DNA from: Vicingaceae bacterium
GTDB lineage: Bacteria > Bacteroidota > Bacteroidia > Flavobacteriales_E > Vicingaceae
Assembly (NCBI GenBank): GCA_026003395.1
Contig: BPHE01000010.1
Coordinates: 23,698-87,697, forward strand
Reading direction: 5' to 3'
Length of the DNA stretch: 64,000 nucleotides
Under the pieces are notes generated by a model that saw nothing but the letters and a program-made list of their open reading frames with translations, was not told the DNA's origin and searched no databases. Positions 37,524 through 46,698 of the stretch are shown here, in pieces. How positions within the stretch are numbered: the stretch's first letter is position 1; every line of letters starts with the position of its first letter. The position numbers and the translations under genes are program-made.

Positions 37524-40500
37524 GTGGATCCCATTGGGATTGCTTTTTGTTTTTTTTCAAATATTTCTTAATGCTCAGAATGTCAATACTGCATTTTCTG
37601 CAAATGATATTTATTTTAAATCGATCAATTTAAATGAAGGGTTATCTCAAAGTACAATCAATGATATTATTTCTGATCGTTATGGAAATGTTTGGATTGC
37701 TACACAAGATGGTTTAAATCGTTTTAATGGCATTTCTTTTAAAACATATTTCCATACAATAAAAGACAGTGGATCTATTGCGCATAACCACATACAAAAG
37801 CTGGCTTTGATAAATGATTCTGTTTTGTTGATCGCTACCCAGGCCGGACTAAATATCTATCAACCTTTTGGAGATCGTTTTGAACTATTAAAGTTAGAGG
37901 GATTTACTCACAATTCATTTACTGCTGTTGAAAACGAATATCCGTTTATATGGTTGGCTTCAGAGAATATTATTTTGCGGTACAATATTAAAAACGGTAA
38001 AAAATACATTTTCAATATTCCTGAAAATAACTTGATTCATTGTTTAGCATTGGATGCGCATGGTAACCTGTGGATTGGCTGTGAAAATTCCGGACTTTAT
38101 ATTTTGAAAAAAAATACTTCTATCCCCCAAAGAATCCTGTCAGATTTAACCGTCAATCACATAGTGCATCATCATGATGATACCTATGTTGCCACCAACA
38201 AAGGGCTGAAAATTTTCAAAACTAAATCATTTATGTTGCTCAATATCCCTGAAAAATTTCAATTTTTGAAAAATACTCTCTTAACTTATATATATCCTGA
38301 CTCCGAAAATGCCTTATGGATTGGAACCGACGATAGGGGTCTGTTTCACTTGCAAGAAAATAAGGTTGATCATTACAAGCACAATCCCTTTGTTAATTAC
38401 ACGATTAACAGCAACCATATCAATAAAATTTACAGAGATAAATTTGGCATATATTGGATTGCCACTGACAATGGAATGAATTATTTCGATCCTTATAAAC
38501 AATTCTTCAAAAGAATTACTCATAACCCATTGGATATATATTCTCTATCCAACCCAATTATTTGGTCTGTTTATAAAAAATCCGATACCCTTTTGATAGG
38601 TACAGACAAAACATTAGACATTTTTGTGAATAATCAAAAATCGGCATCGTTGACATTACCTTTCGAGAAACTACGAAAAAGTATTTTTTGTATTGCGGAC
38701 ATAAAGGGAGTTTTTCATATAGGTTGTGAAGATGGTGTATATGTTTTGTCTCCCGGGAAAAGAAGTTTATTGAAAAGCCGCACATTTTACGATATCAAAA
38801 ACAGGGTTTACTGTATTCTGCCGACAGGTAAAGGAATTATTTTTGGTACACGCAATGGTATATTTTGGTATTCATATGAACAGAAAAAATTGTTTTATCA
38901 TCTGTTGAGTGAAAATTTACAAGATAAAAAAACCGAAATAATCAGAACTATTATCCCTGTTGATGATACAACATTTTATGCCGGCAGCGATCAACATGGT
39001 ATTTTTAAAATTACCATTCAAGAAAAAAAACTTTCTGACAACCCCATTGCATATTCCTATGCCTGGGAATATGGTAGTGATACTTTTAACCTTAATAATC
39101 CCACAATTTTATCTTTATATTTTGACAAGGATAACCGTGTTCTTTGGGCCGGAACCTATGGTGGCGGTATCAATAAAATATATACAGATAAAAATAGAGT
39201 CGAATATATTACATCTGCCGAGGGGCTTGCCAATAATGTTATTTATGGAATTTTGAAAGATGATAAAAATAATATTTGGGTCAGTACCAACCGGGGAATT
39301 TCCAAAATTGCCTCAAATGGCACCATACAGAATTTTTACGAATCTGATGGGTTACAAAGCAATGAATTTAACACCGGTGCATATTTTTATGATCGAATGT
39401 CCAATACACTTTATTTTGGCGGTGTATCGGGCGTAAGTTTTTTTAATCCGGATCAAATACAAATAAACCCCTTTCCTCCGGAAATATTGCTCGACAGGAT
39501 TCTTCTTTTTAACAAACCGATTCAATGGAACAACCCTGTTGTTGAAAAAATTGATTCAACTGTTCATCTAAAATTCCCCAGCCATCTTAATGTTTTTTCT
39601 TTGGAGTTAACAACCATTCATTTTTCATCACCATCAAAAAATGTCATTCAATACCGTTTAGAACCTTTTGATTTGAGTTGGTTGCAAACCGGTAGTCATG
39701 CCACCATTACATATACGAACCTTGATCCGGGCACTTATCACCTCAAAGCAAGGGCTGCCAATAGCGATAATGTATGGACGGATGAAAAAGTTATAGCCAT
39801 CATTACAATTCTACCTCCATATTGGCAAACCTGGTGGTTTAGAATTTTAGCGGCCATTGTGCTTTCGGGTCTTGCCTATGTGATTTATTATATTCGTGTT
39901 AAAAACATCGAAGCTCAAAAGGCATATCTCGAAAAACTGGTACAAAAAAGAACCGCCGAAATATCACTACAAAAACAAAAAATAGAAGAACAAAAAAAAT
40001 TGCTGGAAGAAGAAAAGAAAAAAGTAGAGAATTTGTTATTGAACATATTGCCTGAAGAAACAGTAGAGGAATTGAAAACTAAAGGCAAAGCGGCTCCCCG
40101 GAGCTATCGAATGGCTTCTGTTATGTTTTGTGATTTTAAAGGATTTACCCAAATCGCCGAGAAGTTACGCCCTAAAGATCTGGTAGCACAGCTCGATGCA
40201 TTTTTCATCAAATTTGATGAAATTATTAGTAAGCACAATTTAGAAAAGATAAAAACTATGGGAGATGCTTATATGGCGGCCGGAGGCATTCCCATACGCA
40301 ATAAAACCAACCCTATCGATATTACCCTGGCAGCTTTGGAAATTCAACATTATGTCAAACAGGTAAATGAGGTAAAAGAAAGCAAAGGCGAGATACCGTG
40401 GCTTTTAAGAATAGGTATTAATACAGGTGAACTTATTGCCGGTGTTGTGGGTATAAAACGTTTTGCCTATGATGTATGGGGAGATACGGTAAATGTCGCA

Positions 40501-41322
40501 GCACGAATGGAAATGGCGGGTATGGAAGGAAAAATAAATGTGTCCGAAAATACCTATCAGTATATCAAAGATTATTTTGTTTGTGAATATCGTGGAAAAA
40601 TACCGGCGAAAAACAAGGGTTTGATTGCGATGTATTTTGTACACCGCATCAAACCCCAATTATCTGCAGATGAATTGGGAGTTGTGCCCAACGAGAAGTT
40701 TTACAAACTTGTAGAGTTAAATGTTTACAGTAAAATAAATTACCAAAAAGCCGAAAAGCACATTTTGAAGATATTAAATGAAAACCTGCCTAAAAATTTA
40801 TATTATCATAGCATAGATCATGTATATGACGTGGTAGATGCAGTGGAAAGATTAGCTGTTATGGAAAATGTGTTGGACGAGGATTTGTTTTTACTTAAAA
40901 CAGCGGCACTTTTTCATGATGCCGGGTTTATTGAAAGATATGAAAACAATGAAGCCATAGGGGCGGCAATGGCAGAGGAAATTTTGCAACAGTTTGGATA
41001 CTCCTCCGGACAAATCGAAAAAATTAAATCACTCATTATGGCCACTCATCAGGATCACGAACCCAAAAACAAATTGGAAGAAATCATCAAAGATGCCGAT
41101 TTGGATTATCTCGGACGGGACGATTTTCATCATATAGCAGATAAACTCAAAAAAGAATTGATGGAACGCAATTATATCAAAAGTGACAAGGAATGGGACG
41201 AACTTCAGGTTAAATTTCTCAAGAAACATAAGTACTATACAGATAGTGCAAAAAAATTGAGACAGGAAAAAAAATTAAAGCATTTGAATGAAATTTTAGA
41301 ACGCTTGTCAAAAAATTCGTGA
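37450..41322 (+). CDS. Sensor-propeller / class III adenylate cyclase / HD-domain fusion protein
   Basis: A 1290-residue one-protein signal transducer. An in-frame ATG at 37477 is a plausible alternative start. The signal peptide ends FLNA (42) with Gln43 next. Residues about 50-670 are Reg_prop blades (GNVWIATQDGLNRFNG, GNLWIGCENSGLY), then a Y_Y_Y domain (about 715-785). The single membrane span is about 797-815, followed by a coiled coil (820-865). The class III cyclase domain (about 885-1065) has metal ligands Asp895 (FCDFKGFT) and Asp939 (KTMGDAYMA). Lys935 and Asp1008 (YDVWGDTVN) are ATP-type specificity residues, and Asn1015 and Arg1019 are present. The C-terminus (about 1095-1225) is an HD hydrolase-like domain: His1120, His1124, His1156-Asp1157, Asp1217. 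The propeller normally feeds histidine kinases; coupling to a cyclase plus HD is unusual. It ends the T9SS-like run. Confidence 0.88.
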   Translation: MVLNAAKKNMQKTEELKLSSKQLSKWIPLGLLFVFFQIFLNAQNVNTAFSANDIYFKSINLNEGLSQSTINDIISDRYGNVWIATQDGLNRFNGISFKTYFHTIKDSGSIAHNHIQKLALINDSVLLIATQAGLNIYQPFGDRFELLKLEGFTHNSFTAVENEYPFIWLASENIILRYNIKNGKKYIFNIPENNLIHCLALDAHGNLWIGCENSGLYILKKNTSIPQRILSDLTVNHIVHHHDDTYVATNKGLKIFKTKSFMLLNIPEKFQFLKNTLLTYIYPDSENALWIGTDDRGLFHLQENKVDHYKHNPFVNYTINSNHINKIYRDKFGIYWIATDNGMNYFDPYKQFFKRITHNPLDIYSLSNPIIWSVYKKSDTLLIGTDKTLDIFVNNQKSASLTLPFEKLRKSIFCIADIKGVFHIGCEDGVYVLSPGKRSLLKSRTFYDIKNRVYCILPTGKGIIFGTRNGIFWYSYEQKKLFYHLLSENLQDKKTEIIRTIIPVDDTTFYAGSDQHGIFKITIQEKKLSDNPIAYSYAWEYGSDTFNLNNPTILSLYFDKDNRVLWAGTYGGGINKIYTDKNRVEYITSAEGLANNVIYGILKDDKNNIWVSTNRGISKIASNGTIQNFYESDGLQSNEFNTGAYFYDRMSNTLYFGGVSGVSFFNPDQIQINPFPPEILLDRILLFNKPIQWNNPVVEKIDSTVHLKFPSHLNVFSLELTTIHFSSPSKNVIQYRLEPFDLSWLQTGSHATITYTNLDPGTYHLKARAANSDNVWTDEKVIAIITILPPYWQTWWFRILAAIVLSGLAYVIYYIRVKNIEAQKAYLEKLVQKRTAEISLQKQKIEEQKKLLEEEKKKVENLLLNILPEETVEELKTKGKAAPRSYRMASVMFCDFKGFTQIAEKLRPKDLVAQLDAFFIKFDEIISKHNLEKIKTMGDAYMAAGGIPIRNKTNPIDITLAALEIQHYVKQVNEVKESKGEIPWLLRIGINTGELIAGVVGIKRFAYDVWGDTVNVAARMEMAGMEGKINVSENTYQYIKDYFVCEYRGKIPAKNKGLIAMYFVHRIKPQLSADELGVVPNEKFYKLVELNVYSKINYQKAEKHILKILNENLPKNLYYHSIDHVYDVVDAVERLAVMENVLDEDLFLLKTAALFHDAGFIERYENNEAIGAAMAEEILQQFGYSSGQIEKIKSLIMATHQDHEPKNKLEEIIKDADLDYLGRDDFHHIADKLKKELMERNYIKSDKEWDELQVKFLKKHKYYTDSAKKLRQEKKLKHLNEILERLSKNS

Positions 41323-41377
41323 TATTAAAACAGACCTTTATAAAAGGAAAAATTACATTTCCTGTATGCCGAAAATA

Positions 41378-41409
41378 AAAAAAGCACTGATGATTTTCAG
41401 TGCTTTTTT
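41378..41409. terminator. Bidirectional terminator between the cyclase gene and atpG
   Basis: AAAAAAGCACTGA and TCAGTGCTTTTTT form a perfect 13-bp stem with a 6-base loop. A-runs on the left and T-runs on the right make it a terminator on both strands, serving the converging cyclase gene and the atp operon. Confidence 0.88.
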
Positions 41410-41434
41410 ATTTGAACAGTGATATGTTAAAGCT

Positions 41435-42319
41435 TTAATGCAGCGCTTCGGCACCGGCAACAATTTCGAGAATTTCACCTGTAATGGCAGCTTGACGTGC
41501 TTTGTTGTAATTAAGACGCAAAGTACGTAATAGTTCCGTTGCATTATCGGTAGCTTTGTGCATTGCAGTCATACGGGCACCATGTTCTGCGGCAAATGAG
41601 TCCCTGAGGGCTTTGTATAAAATCATCTTCAACGATTGAGGAATCAAATCCACAACAATCTCTGTTTTAGAAGGTTCAAAAATATAGTCGGTTACTTTTG
41701 AATTGTCTTTGACCGATGGTTTTATAGGGAGATAATCTTCAATTTGAACCACCTGGGTGGCTGCATTTTTGAATTGGTTGTATACCAAAATAACTTTGTC
41801 GAATGTTTTATCTTCAAATTTTTTCATCAAAAATTCCGAAAAAATTTCGGAGTTTTGATATGTCAATCGGTCGTAAATGTCATTTACTTTTGTTAGTTCC
41901 TTCAAATTTTCTTGAGGAAAAGACAACAACACTCCTTCGAATTTTTTAAAATAATCTTCGGCTTTTTTACCAATGGCTAAAACTTTCACGTTTTTGTCAC
42001 GGTTTTCTTCCAAAAGACGTAAAGTGGTTTTAATGACCTGAGAATTGAAGCTTCCACACAAACCACGGTTTGAAGTCATGGCCACTATCAAAAGGTTGTT
42101 TACTTTTCTTTCTTCAACATACGGGCTGTCTTCTGCAGTGATACCTTGCGATAGATTGGCCAAAAGTTCATTCAATTTATTTGCATAAGGCCTGAGACGC
42201 AAAATCGCATCTTGAGCCCTTCTCAATTTGGCGGCAGAAACCATTTTCATGGCTGAGGTTATCTGCCGTGTGGATTGTACCGAAGCTATTCTGTTTCGTA
42301 TTTCCTTTAAGTTTGCCAT
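41435..42319 (-). CDS. atpG: ATP synthase F1 subunit gamma
   Basis: Central rotor stalk of F1. The 294 residues start MANLKEIRNRIASVQSTRQI with TSAMKMVSAAKLRRAQ and end MTAMHKATDNATELLRTL ... ARQAAITGEILEIV, the two coiled helices that turn inside the alpha3beta3 ring. TSNRGLCGSFN is also conserved. Last gene of the atpB-E-F-H-A-G operon, ending before the shared terminator at 41378. It lies 17 bases after atpA. The atpD and atpC genes are absent from this operon, as is usual for Bacteroidota. Confidence 0.97.
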   Translation of the reverse strand: MANLKEIRNRIASVQSTRQITSAMKMVSAAKLRRAQDAILRLRPYANKLNELLANLSQGITAEDSPYVEERKVNNLLIVAMTSNRGLCGSFNSQVIKTTLRLLEENRDKNVKVLAIGKKAEDYFKKFEGVLLSFPQENLKELTKVNDIYDRLTYQNSEIFSEFLMKKFEDKTFDKVILVYNQFKNAATQVVQIEDYLPIKPSVKDNSKVTDYIFEPSKTEIVVDLIPQSLKMILYKALRDSFAAEHGARMTAMHKATDNATELLRTLRLNYNKARQAAITGEILEIVAGAEALH

Positions 42320-42336
42320 AGTTCAGCCCTGTTTGA

Positions 42337-43920
42337 TTATGATTTTTTATATTTCAATGCTACTTCCTGAGCTGCTTTTTCGAGAATAGATGTGATATTA
42401 TCGTCTATTTTTCCGCTTTTTAATTCATTAAGAGTGTCTTTATATTGCACTTCTAACAAATCAAGATAATCTTTTTCGAATTTTTTAATGTCTTGCAATG
42501 CGATATCTTTCAATAGGCCTTTAGTTCCCAGATAGATGATGGCAATTTGTTTCTCTACGGGCATTGGAGAATTTTGTGGTTGTTTCAAAATTTCAACGTT
42601 TCTTGCACCTTTGTCCAAAACGGCTTTGGTGGCAGGATCGAGGTCAGAACCAAATTTAGCAAAGGCCTCCAACTCACGGTATTGTGCTTGATCTAATTTC
42701 AAAGTACCGGCTACTTTTTTCATGGACTTGATTTGAGCTGCGCCCCCCACACGTGACACCGAGATACCCACGTTAATAGCAGGTCTTACACCAGAGTTGA
42801 ATAGATTGGCTTCCAAGAAAATCTGACCGTCTGTGATGGAAATTACATTGGTCGGAATATATGCCGAAACGTCTCCTGCTTGAGTTTCGATAATGGGCAA
42901 TGCTGTCAAAGAGCCACCTCCTTTCACCAAGTGTTTGATTGATTCGGGCAGGTCGTTCATTTGGCGTGCAATGGTATCGTCGTTGATGATTTTTGCGGCC
43001 CTTTCCAACAAACGGCTGTGTAGATAGAAGATGTCACCGGGATATGCCTCACGACCGGGAGGACGGCGTAACAACAAAGAAACCTCACGATATGCTACAG
43101 CTTGCTTAGAAAGATCATCATAAACGATCAAAGCCGGCCTTCCTGTATCTCTAAAAAACTCACCGATGGCAGCCCCGGCAAAAGGAGCATAAAATTGCAT
43201 AGGAGCAGGGTCTGAAGCATTGGCAGCCACTACGATAGTGTAGGGCATTGCGCCGTTGTCTTCGAGCGTTTTGACAATGCCTGCAACAGTTGAACCTTTT
43301 TGTCCGCATGCAACATAGATACAATATACAGGTTCACCTCTTTCGTAATACTCCCTTTGATTGATGATGGTATCAATAGCTACAGTGGTTTTACCGGTTT
43401 GGCGGTCGCCAATGATCAACTCTCTTTGCCCGCGTCCGATAGGTATCATCGCATCGATAGCCTTGATACCGGTTTGTAATGGTTCGTTTACGGGTTGACG
43501 GTAGATCACACCCGGAGCTTTTCTTTCCAAAGGCATTTCATAAAGTTCACCGGTGATAGGACCTTTTCCGTCAATGGGATTACCGAGAGTATCAACAACT
43601 CTTCCCAGCATCCCTTCACCTACTTTAATGGATGCAATTCGTCCGGTACGTTTTACAATATCTCCTTCTTTTATATCATTGGATCTTCCAAGCAACACAG
43701 CACCCACATTGTCTTCTTCGAGGTTAAGAACGATGGCTTGAACACCGTTTTCAAATTCTATCAACTCGCCGGCTTGTACTTTGTTTAAACCATAAATACG
43801 GGCAATACCATCGCCTACTTGCAATACGGTGCCCACTTCATCCATTTTTGCGGCATCGCTGATGCCGGAAAGCTGTTGTCTTAAAATGTTTGATACTTCT
43901 GATGGTTTTATTTCAGGCAT
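42337..43920 (-). CDS. atpA: ATP synthase F1 subunit alpha
   Basis: Non-catalytic nucleotide-binding subunit of F1. The P-loop GDRQTGKT is at residues 171-178. The N-terminal crown contains [10 protein letters not shown], and the core contains [34 protein letters not shown] and the alpha-signature region [17 protein letters not shown]. Length 527 residues is normal. It sits between atpH (11 bases) and atpG (17 bases). Confidence 0.98.
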   Translation of the reverse strand: MPEIKPSEVSNILRQQLSGISDAAKMDEVGTVLQVGDGIARIYGLNKVQAGELIEFENGVQAIVLNLEEDNVGAVLLGRSNDIKEGDIVKRTGRIASIKVGEGMLGRVVDTLGNPIDGKGPITGELYEMPLERKAPGVIYRQPVNEPLQTGIKAIDAMIPIGRGQRELIIGDRQTGKTTVAIDTIINQREYYERGEPVYCIYVACGQKGSTVAGIVKTLEDNGAMPYTIVVAANASDPAPMQFYAPFAGAAIGEFFRDTGRPALIVYDDLSKQAVAYREVSLLLRRPPGREAYPGDIFYLHSRLLERAAKIINDDTIARQMNDLPESIKHLVKGGGSLTALPIIETQAGDVSAYIPTNVISITDGQIFLEANLFNSGVRPAINVGISVSRVGGAAQIKSMKKVAGTLKLDQAQYRELEAFAKFGSDLDPATKAVLDKGARNVEILKQPQNSPMPVEKQIAIIYLGTKGLLKDIALQDIKKFEKDYLDLLEVQYKDTLNELKSGKIDDNITSILEKAAQEVALKYKKS

Positions 43921-43931
43921 ATTTGTAAGTT

Positions 43932-44492
43932 TTAAAAGTTTTTAATATAAGGATTTTGCGAAAAAATCTTTTGCAATTGGTTCAGCTTCGATCTCACACT
44001 CAAATCCCATTGTTTGTCGTCTATTCTCAAAATTAATCCGCCTATGATTTCAGGTTTGATATTATATTGAATTTCGCAATGATTATTTTGGGCCACTTCT
44101 TCTACCTTTTTCCTGATCATGTCTTTCAGTTCATTGTCCGGTTCAACAGCAAGTGTAACATTGGCGGTTGTTATATGTTTATAACTTTTGTATGCATCGA
44201 TGAATGCTTCGGCTGTTTCATTGATAAGATCAGCCCGGCCTTTGTTGATCAAAATACGTAAAAAAGCTAGGGTCAATTCGTGAAAAGAAGATTGGAAAAT
44301 GGTTTCGGTGATTTTAATTTTTTTATCATTTTTAATGACAGGATTTCGATAGAAAAGTGTCAATTCTCTGGATTGATTTAATAATTCCGCCAATGATTTG
44401 AAATCTTCAAAAACCCGGTCTAATACATTTTTTTCAACAGCCAGGTCCAACACGGCTTTGGCGTAGCGGATCGATATTTTGGGACTTTTCAT
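43932..44492 (-). CDS. atpH: ATP synthase F1 subunit delta
   Basis: Links the peripheral stalk to F1 (OSCP homologue). The 186 residues begin [20 protein letters not shown], typical of AtpH, and the C-terminal region has the conserved [17 protein letters not shown] and [20 protein letters not shown] segments. It overlaps neither neighbour; 6 bases separate it from atpF and 11 from atpA. Confidence 0.95.
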   Translation of the reverse strand: MKSPKISIRYAKAVLDLAVEKNVLDRVFEDFKSLAELLNQSRELTLFYRNPVIKNDKKIKITETIFQSSFHELTLAFLRILINKGRADLINETAEAFIDAYKSYKHITTANVTLAVEPDNELKDMIRKKVEEVAQNNHCEIQYNIKPEIIGGLILRIDDKQWDLSVRSKLNQLQKIFSQNPYIKNF

Positions 44493-44498
44493 ATACCG

Positions 44499-44987
44499 TT
44501 AGTTCATGGAAATTTCTTCAATCAATTTAGTGGCAAGTTTTTTTTGTTTTTCTTGAGAAGACAATTCTTCCCGAAGAATTTTTTCGGCAACTTCTACAGC
44601 CAGGAGTGCCACTTGATTTTTTAATTCGGTCATGGCAGCCATTTTCTCTTTTTCGATAGTGGCTTTGGCTTCTGCCAGGATTTTATTGGATTCTTGAATG
44701 GCTTTATCCTTGGCATCTGCAATAATTTTTTCTTTTAGATCGCGGGCTTCTTTCAAAATTTTTTCTTTTTCGAGTTTTGCTTCATTCAAAAGAGCCTCAT
44801 TTTGTGCTTGCAGTGCTTCCATTTCTTGACGGGCACGTTCGGCCGATGCCAATGCTTCTTCTATACTTTTTTCCCGTTCCCGTAAAGCGTTGAGAATTGG
44901 TTTCCATGCCATTTTTGAAAGAATAAAAAGCACGGTTAAGAAAGCAATGGATGTCCAAATTACGGTACCTAAGTTTAGATCCAACAT
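44499..44987 (-). CDS. atpF: ATP synthase F0 subunit b
   Basis: Peripheral-stalk subunit. One N-terminal membrane segment (about 8-27) with GTVIWTSIAFLTVLFILSK is followed by a long charged helix (about 35-155) that forms the dimeric stalk. The 162 residues are normal. It starts 71 bases after atpE. That gap holds a hairpin with a T-run (45018-45051), so atpF and the genes after it may be transcribed less than atpB-atpE. Confidence 0.95.
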   Translation of the reverse strand: MLDLNLGTVIWTSIAFLTVLFILSKMAWKPILNALREREKSIEEALASAERARQEMEALQAQNEALLNEAKLEKEKILKEARDLKEKIIADAKDKAIQESNKILAEAKATIEKEKMAAMTELKNQVALLAVEVAEKILREELSSQEKQKKLATKLIEEISMN

Positions 44988-45017
44988 AGTTTTTATGTTT
45001 AAATTAATTTTTCATTT

Positions 45018-45051
45018 AAAAAACGGGCTTTAACCAACCGTTAAAGCCCGT
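45018..45051 (-). terminator. Terminator-like hairpin between atpE and atpF
   Basis: On the minus strand ACGGGCTTTAAC and GTTAAAGCCCGT form a perfect 12-bp stem around a 5-base loop (plus-strand 45023-45051), followed directly by a run of T. It lies 8 bases after the atpE stop and 31 bases before atpF within a single-direction operon. It may be a partial terminator or a 3'-end stabiliser that raises c-subunit output. Confidence 0.8.
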
Positions 45052-45058
45052 CGAAATT

Positions 45059-45307
<249 letters not shown>

Positions 45308-45348
45308 TTATTGTTTTATGTGGGTTAATAGGTTCAATTTGTTAAAAG

Positions 45349-46431
45349 TTAATGGTGCACTTCTTCTACAGCCGCTCCAAAATACAATGCCGCAAGCAAT
45401 GTAAATACATATGCCTGCAAAAATGCCACCAACAATTCTATAAAATACATAAATATCATGAATAAAACCGATCCTGCTCCAACTCCATAGCCCAAAGCAG
45501 GATTGTTTAATCCGAAAATAAAAATCAAACTCACAAATGCAAGTATAATTATATGGCCGGCTGTGATATTGGCTGTTAAACGGATCATCAATACTGCCGG
45601 CTTGATGAAAATACCGGCAAATTCAATAGGTACCAATATAAATTTAATGGGTGTAGGTACTCCATGTGGCCACAAAATATGCTCCCAATAATGTTTGTTT
45701 CCTTTGATGGTGGTTATGACGAAAACGGCTGCTGCCAAAACCAATGTAACTCCGAGTGTACCTGTAATGTTAAAACCGCCTATGAAAGGAATCAGTCCAA
45801 TCAGGTTACATAACCAAATGAAAAAGAAAATGGTCAACAAAAATGGCATGAAATAATCTGCTTTATCCTTGCCGATTGAAGGAATGGCAACTTCGTCACG
45901 GATAAAAAGTATCAAAGGTTCAAGCCAAGATTGCAAGCCTTTTGGAGCTTGTTTTTTTCTTTTTTCATATTGACGGGCCACGGTGAAGAAAATAAGAATC
46001 AATAAGATGGAAGCGAGAAATACACCAAAGGTGTTTTTGGTAATCGACAAGTCCAATTCTACAGGAGGATTAGTTAAATGCCCCTTTGCGTCGAATTGCG
46101 CACCCTCATTGGCATAGTATATTTTTTCGTGGAACAGTATAAAACCTTCATGTTCGTAATAATGAACTGTTTTACCATTTTCCAAAACGGCTGTGCGGGG
46201 ATTGTGATAAAAATGAGAAGAAGAAAACGTTTTCCATCCTTCTTTGGTTTTAATGATTACAGGTAAGTAAATGGAAAAATCTCCGGCAATATGTATTTCA
46301 TGTGCATCCGAAATATGATGCATAATCATTTCTCCGGCATTGAAAGAACCTTCACCGGAAGAAGCTAAAGAATGACGGCCTGTAAATAATGCAGCAATTA
46401 AATAAATAATTGATAAATAATGTGTTCTCAT
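45349..46431 (-). CDS. atpB: ATP synthase F0 subunit a, with N-terminal signal-like extension
   Basis: Stator channel subunit. The start at 46431 (MRTHYLSIIYLIAALF) is preferred over the upstream in-frame ATG at 46464, because a TAGTTTTG promoter element lies inside that extension and AAAGAAG precedes the ATG by three bases. The protein has a signal-like segment, then a ~120-residue periplasmic-type region (HISDAHEIHIAGDFSIYLPV), which is common in Bacteroidota AtpB. Five or more membrane helices follow, with the essential Arg in AVLMIRLTANITAG. The end is YVFTLLAALYFGAAVEE. First gene of the atp operon. No atpI or atpZ precedes it. Confidence 0.93.
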   Translation of the reverse strand: MRTHYLSIIYLIAALFTGRHSLASSGEGSFNAGEMIMHHISDAHEIHIAGDFSIYLPVIIKTKEGWKTFSSSHFYHNPRTAVLENGKTVHYYEHEGFILFHEKIYYANEGAQFDAKGHLTNPPVELDLSITKNTFGVFLASILLILIFFTVARQYEKRKKQAPKGLQSWLEPLILFIRDEVAIPSIGKDKADYFMPFLLTIFFFIWLCNLIGLIPFIGGFNITGTLGVTLVLAAAVFVITTIKGNKHYWEHILWPHGVPTPIKFILVPIEFAGIFIKPAVLMIRLTANITAGHIIILAFVSLIFIFGLNNPALGYGVGAGSVLFMIFMYFIELLVAFLQAYVFTLLAALYFGAAVEEVHH

Positions 46432-46451
46432 GTCTTCTTTAAAATCGGCTG

Positions 46452-46459
46452 CAAAACTA
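46452..46459 (-). promoter_or_regulatory. Bacteroidota -7 element (TAGTTTTG) for the atp operon
   Basis: The complement reads TAGTTTTG, an exact TAnnTTTG match 21 bases before the preferred atpB ATG at 46431. It supports choosing that start. No clear -33 box was seen. Confidence 0.5.
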
Positions 46460-46698
46460 AACATTTTATTTTTTATTCGGAACTGATTTTTATCATTATT
46501 TGGATAAATATATCGACTAATTTTAAATCAGCAACGGCGAAAAGAATGAAATAAAAGGGTTTAGAACAAGGAATATCGTTATCCCGATCAAAAAACTAAA
46601 ATCTCTGAGAAGGCAAAGGTTTAAATAAAGCAGGACTCGTAATTTTAGTTCTTTTTATTACATTTATAATTTTATCTCCAATTTTGCGTTTAAATCTT

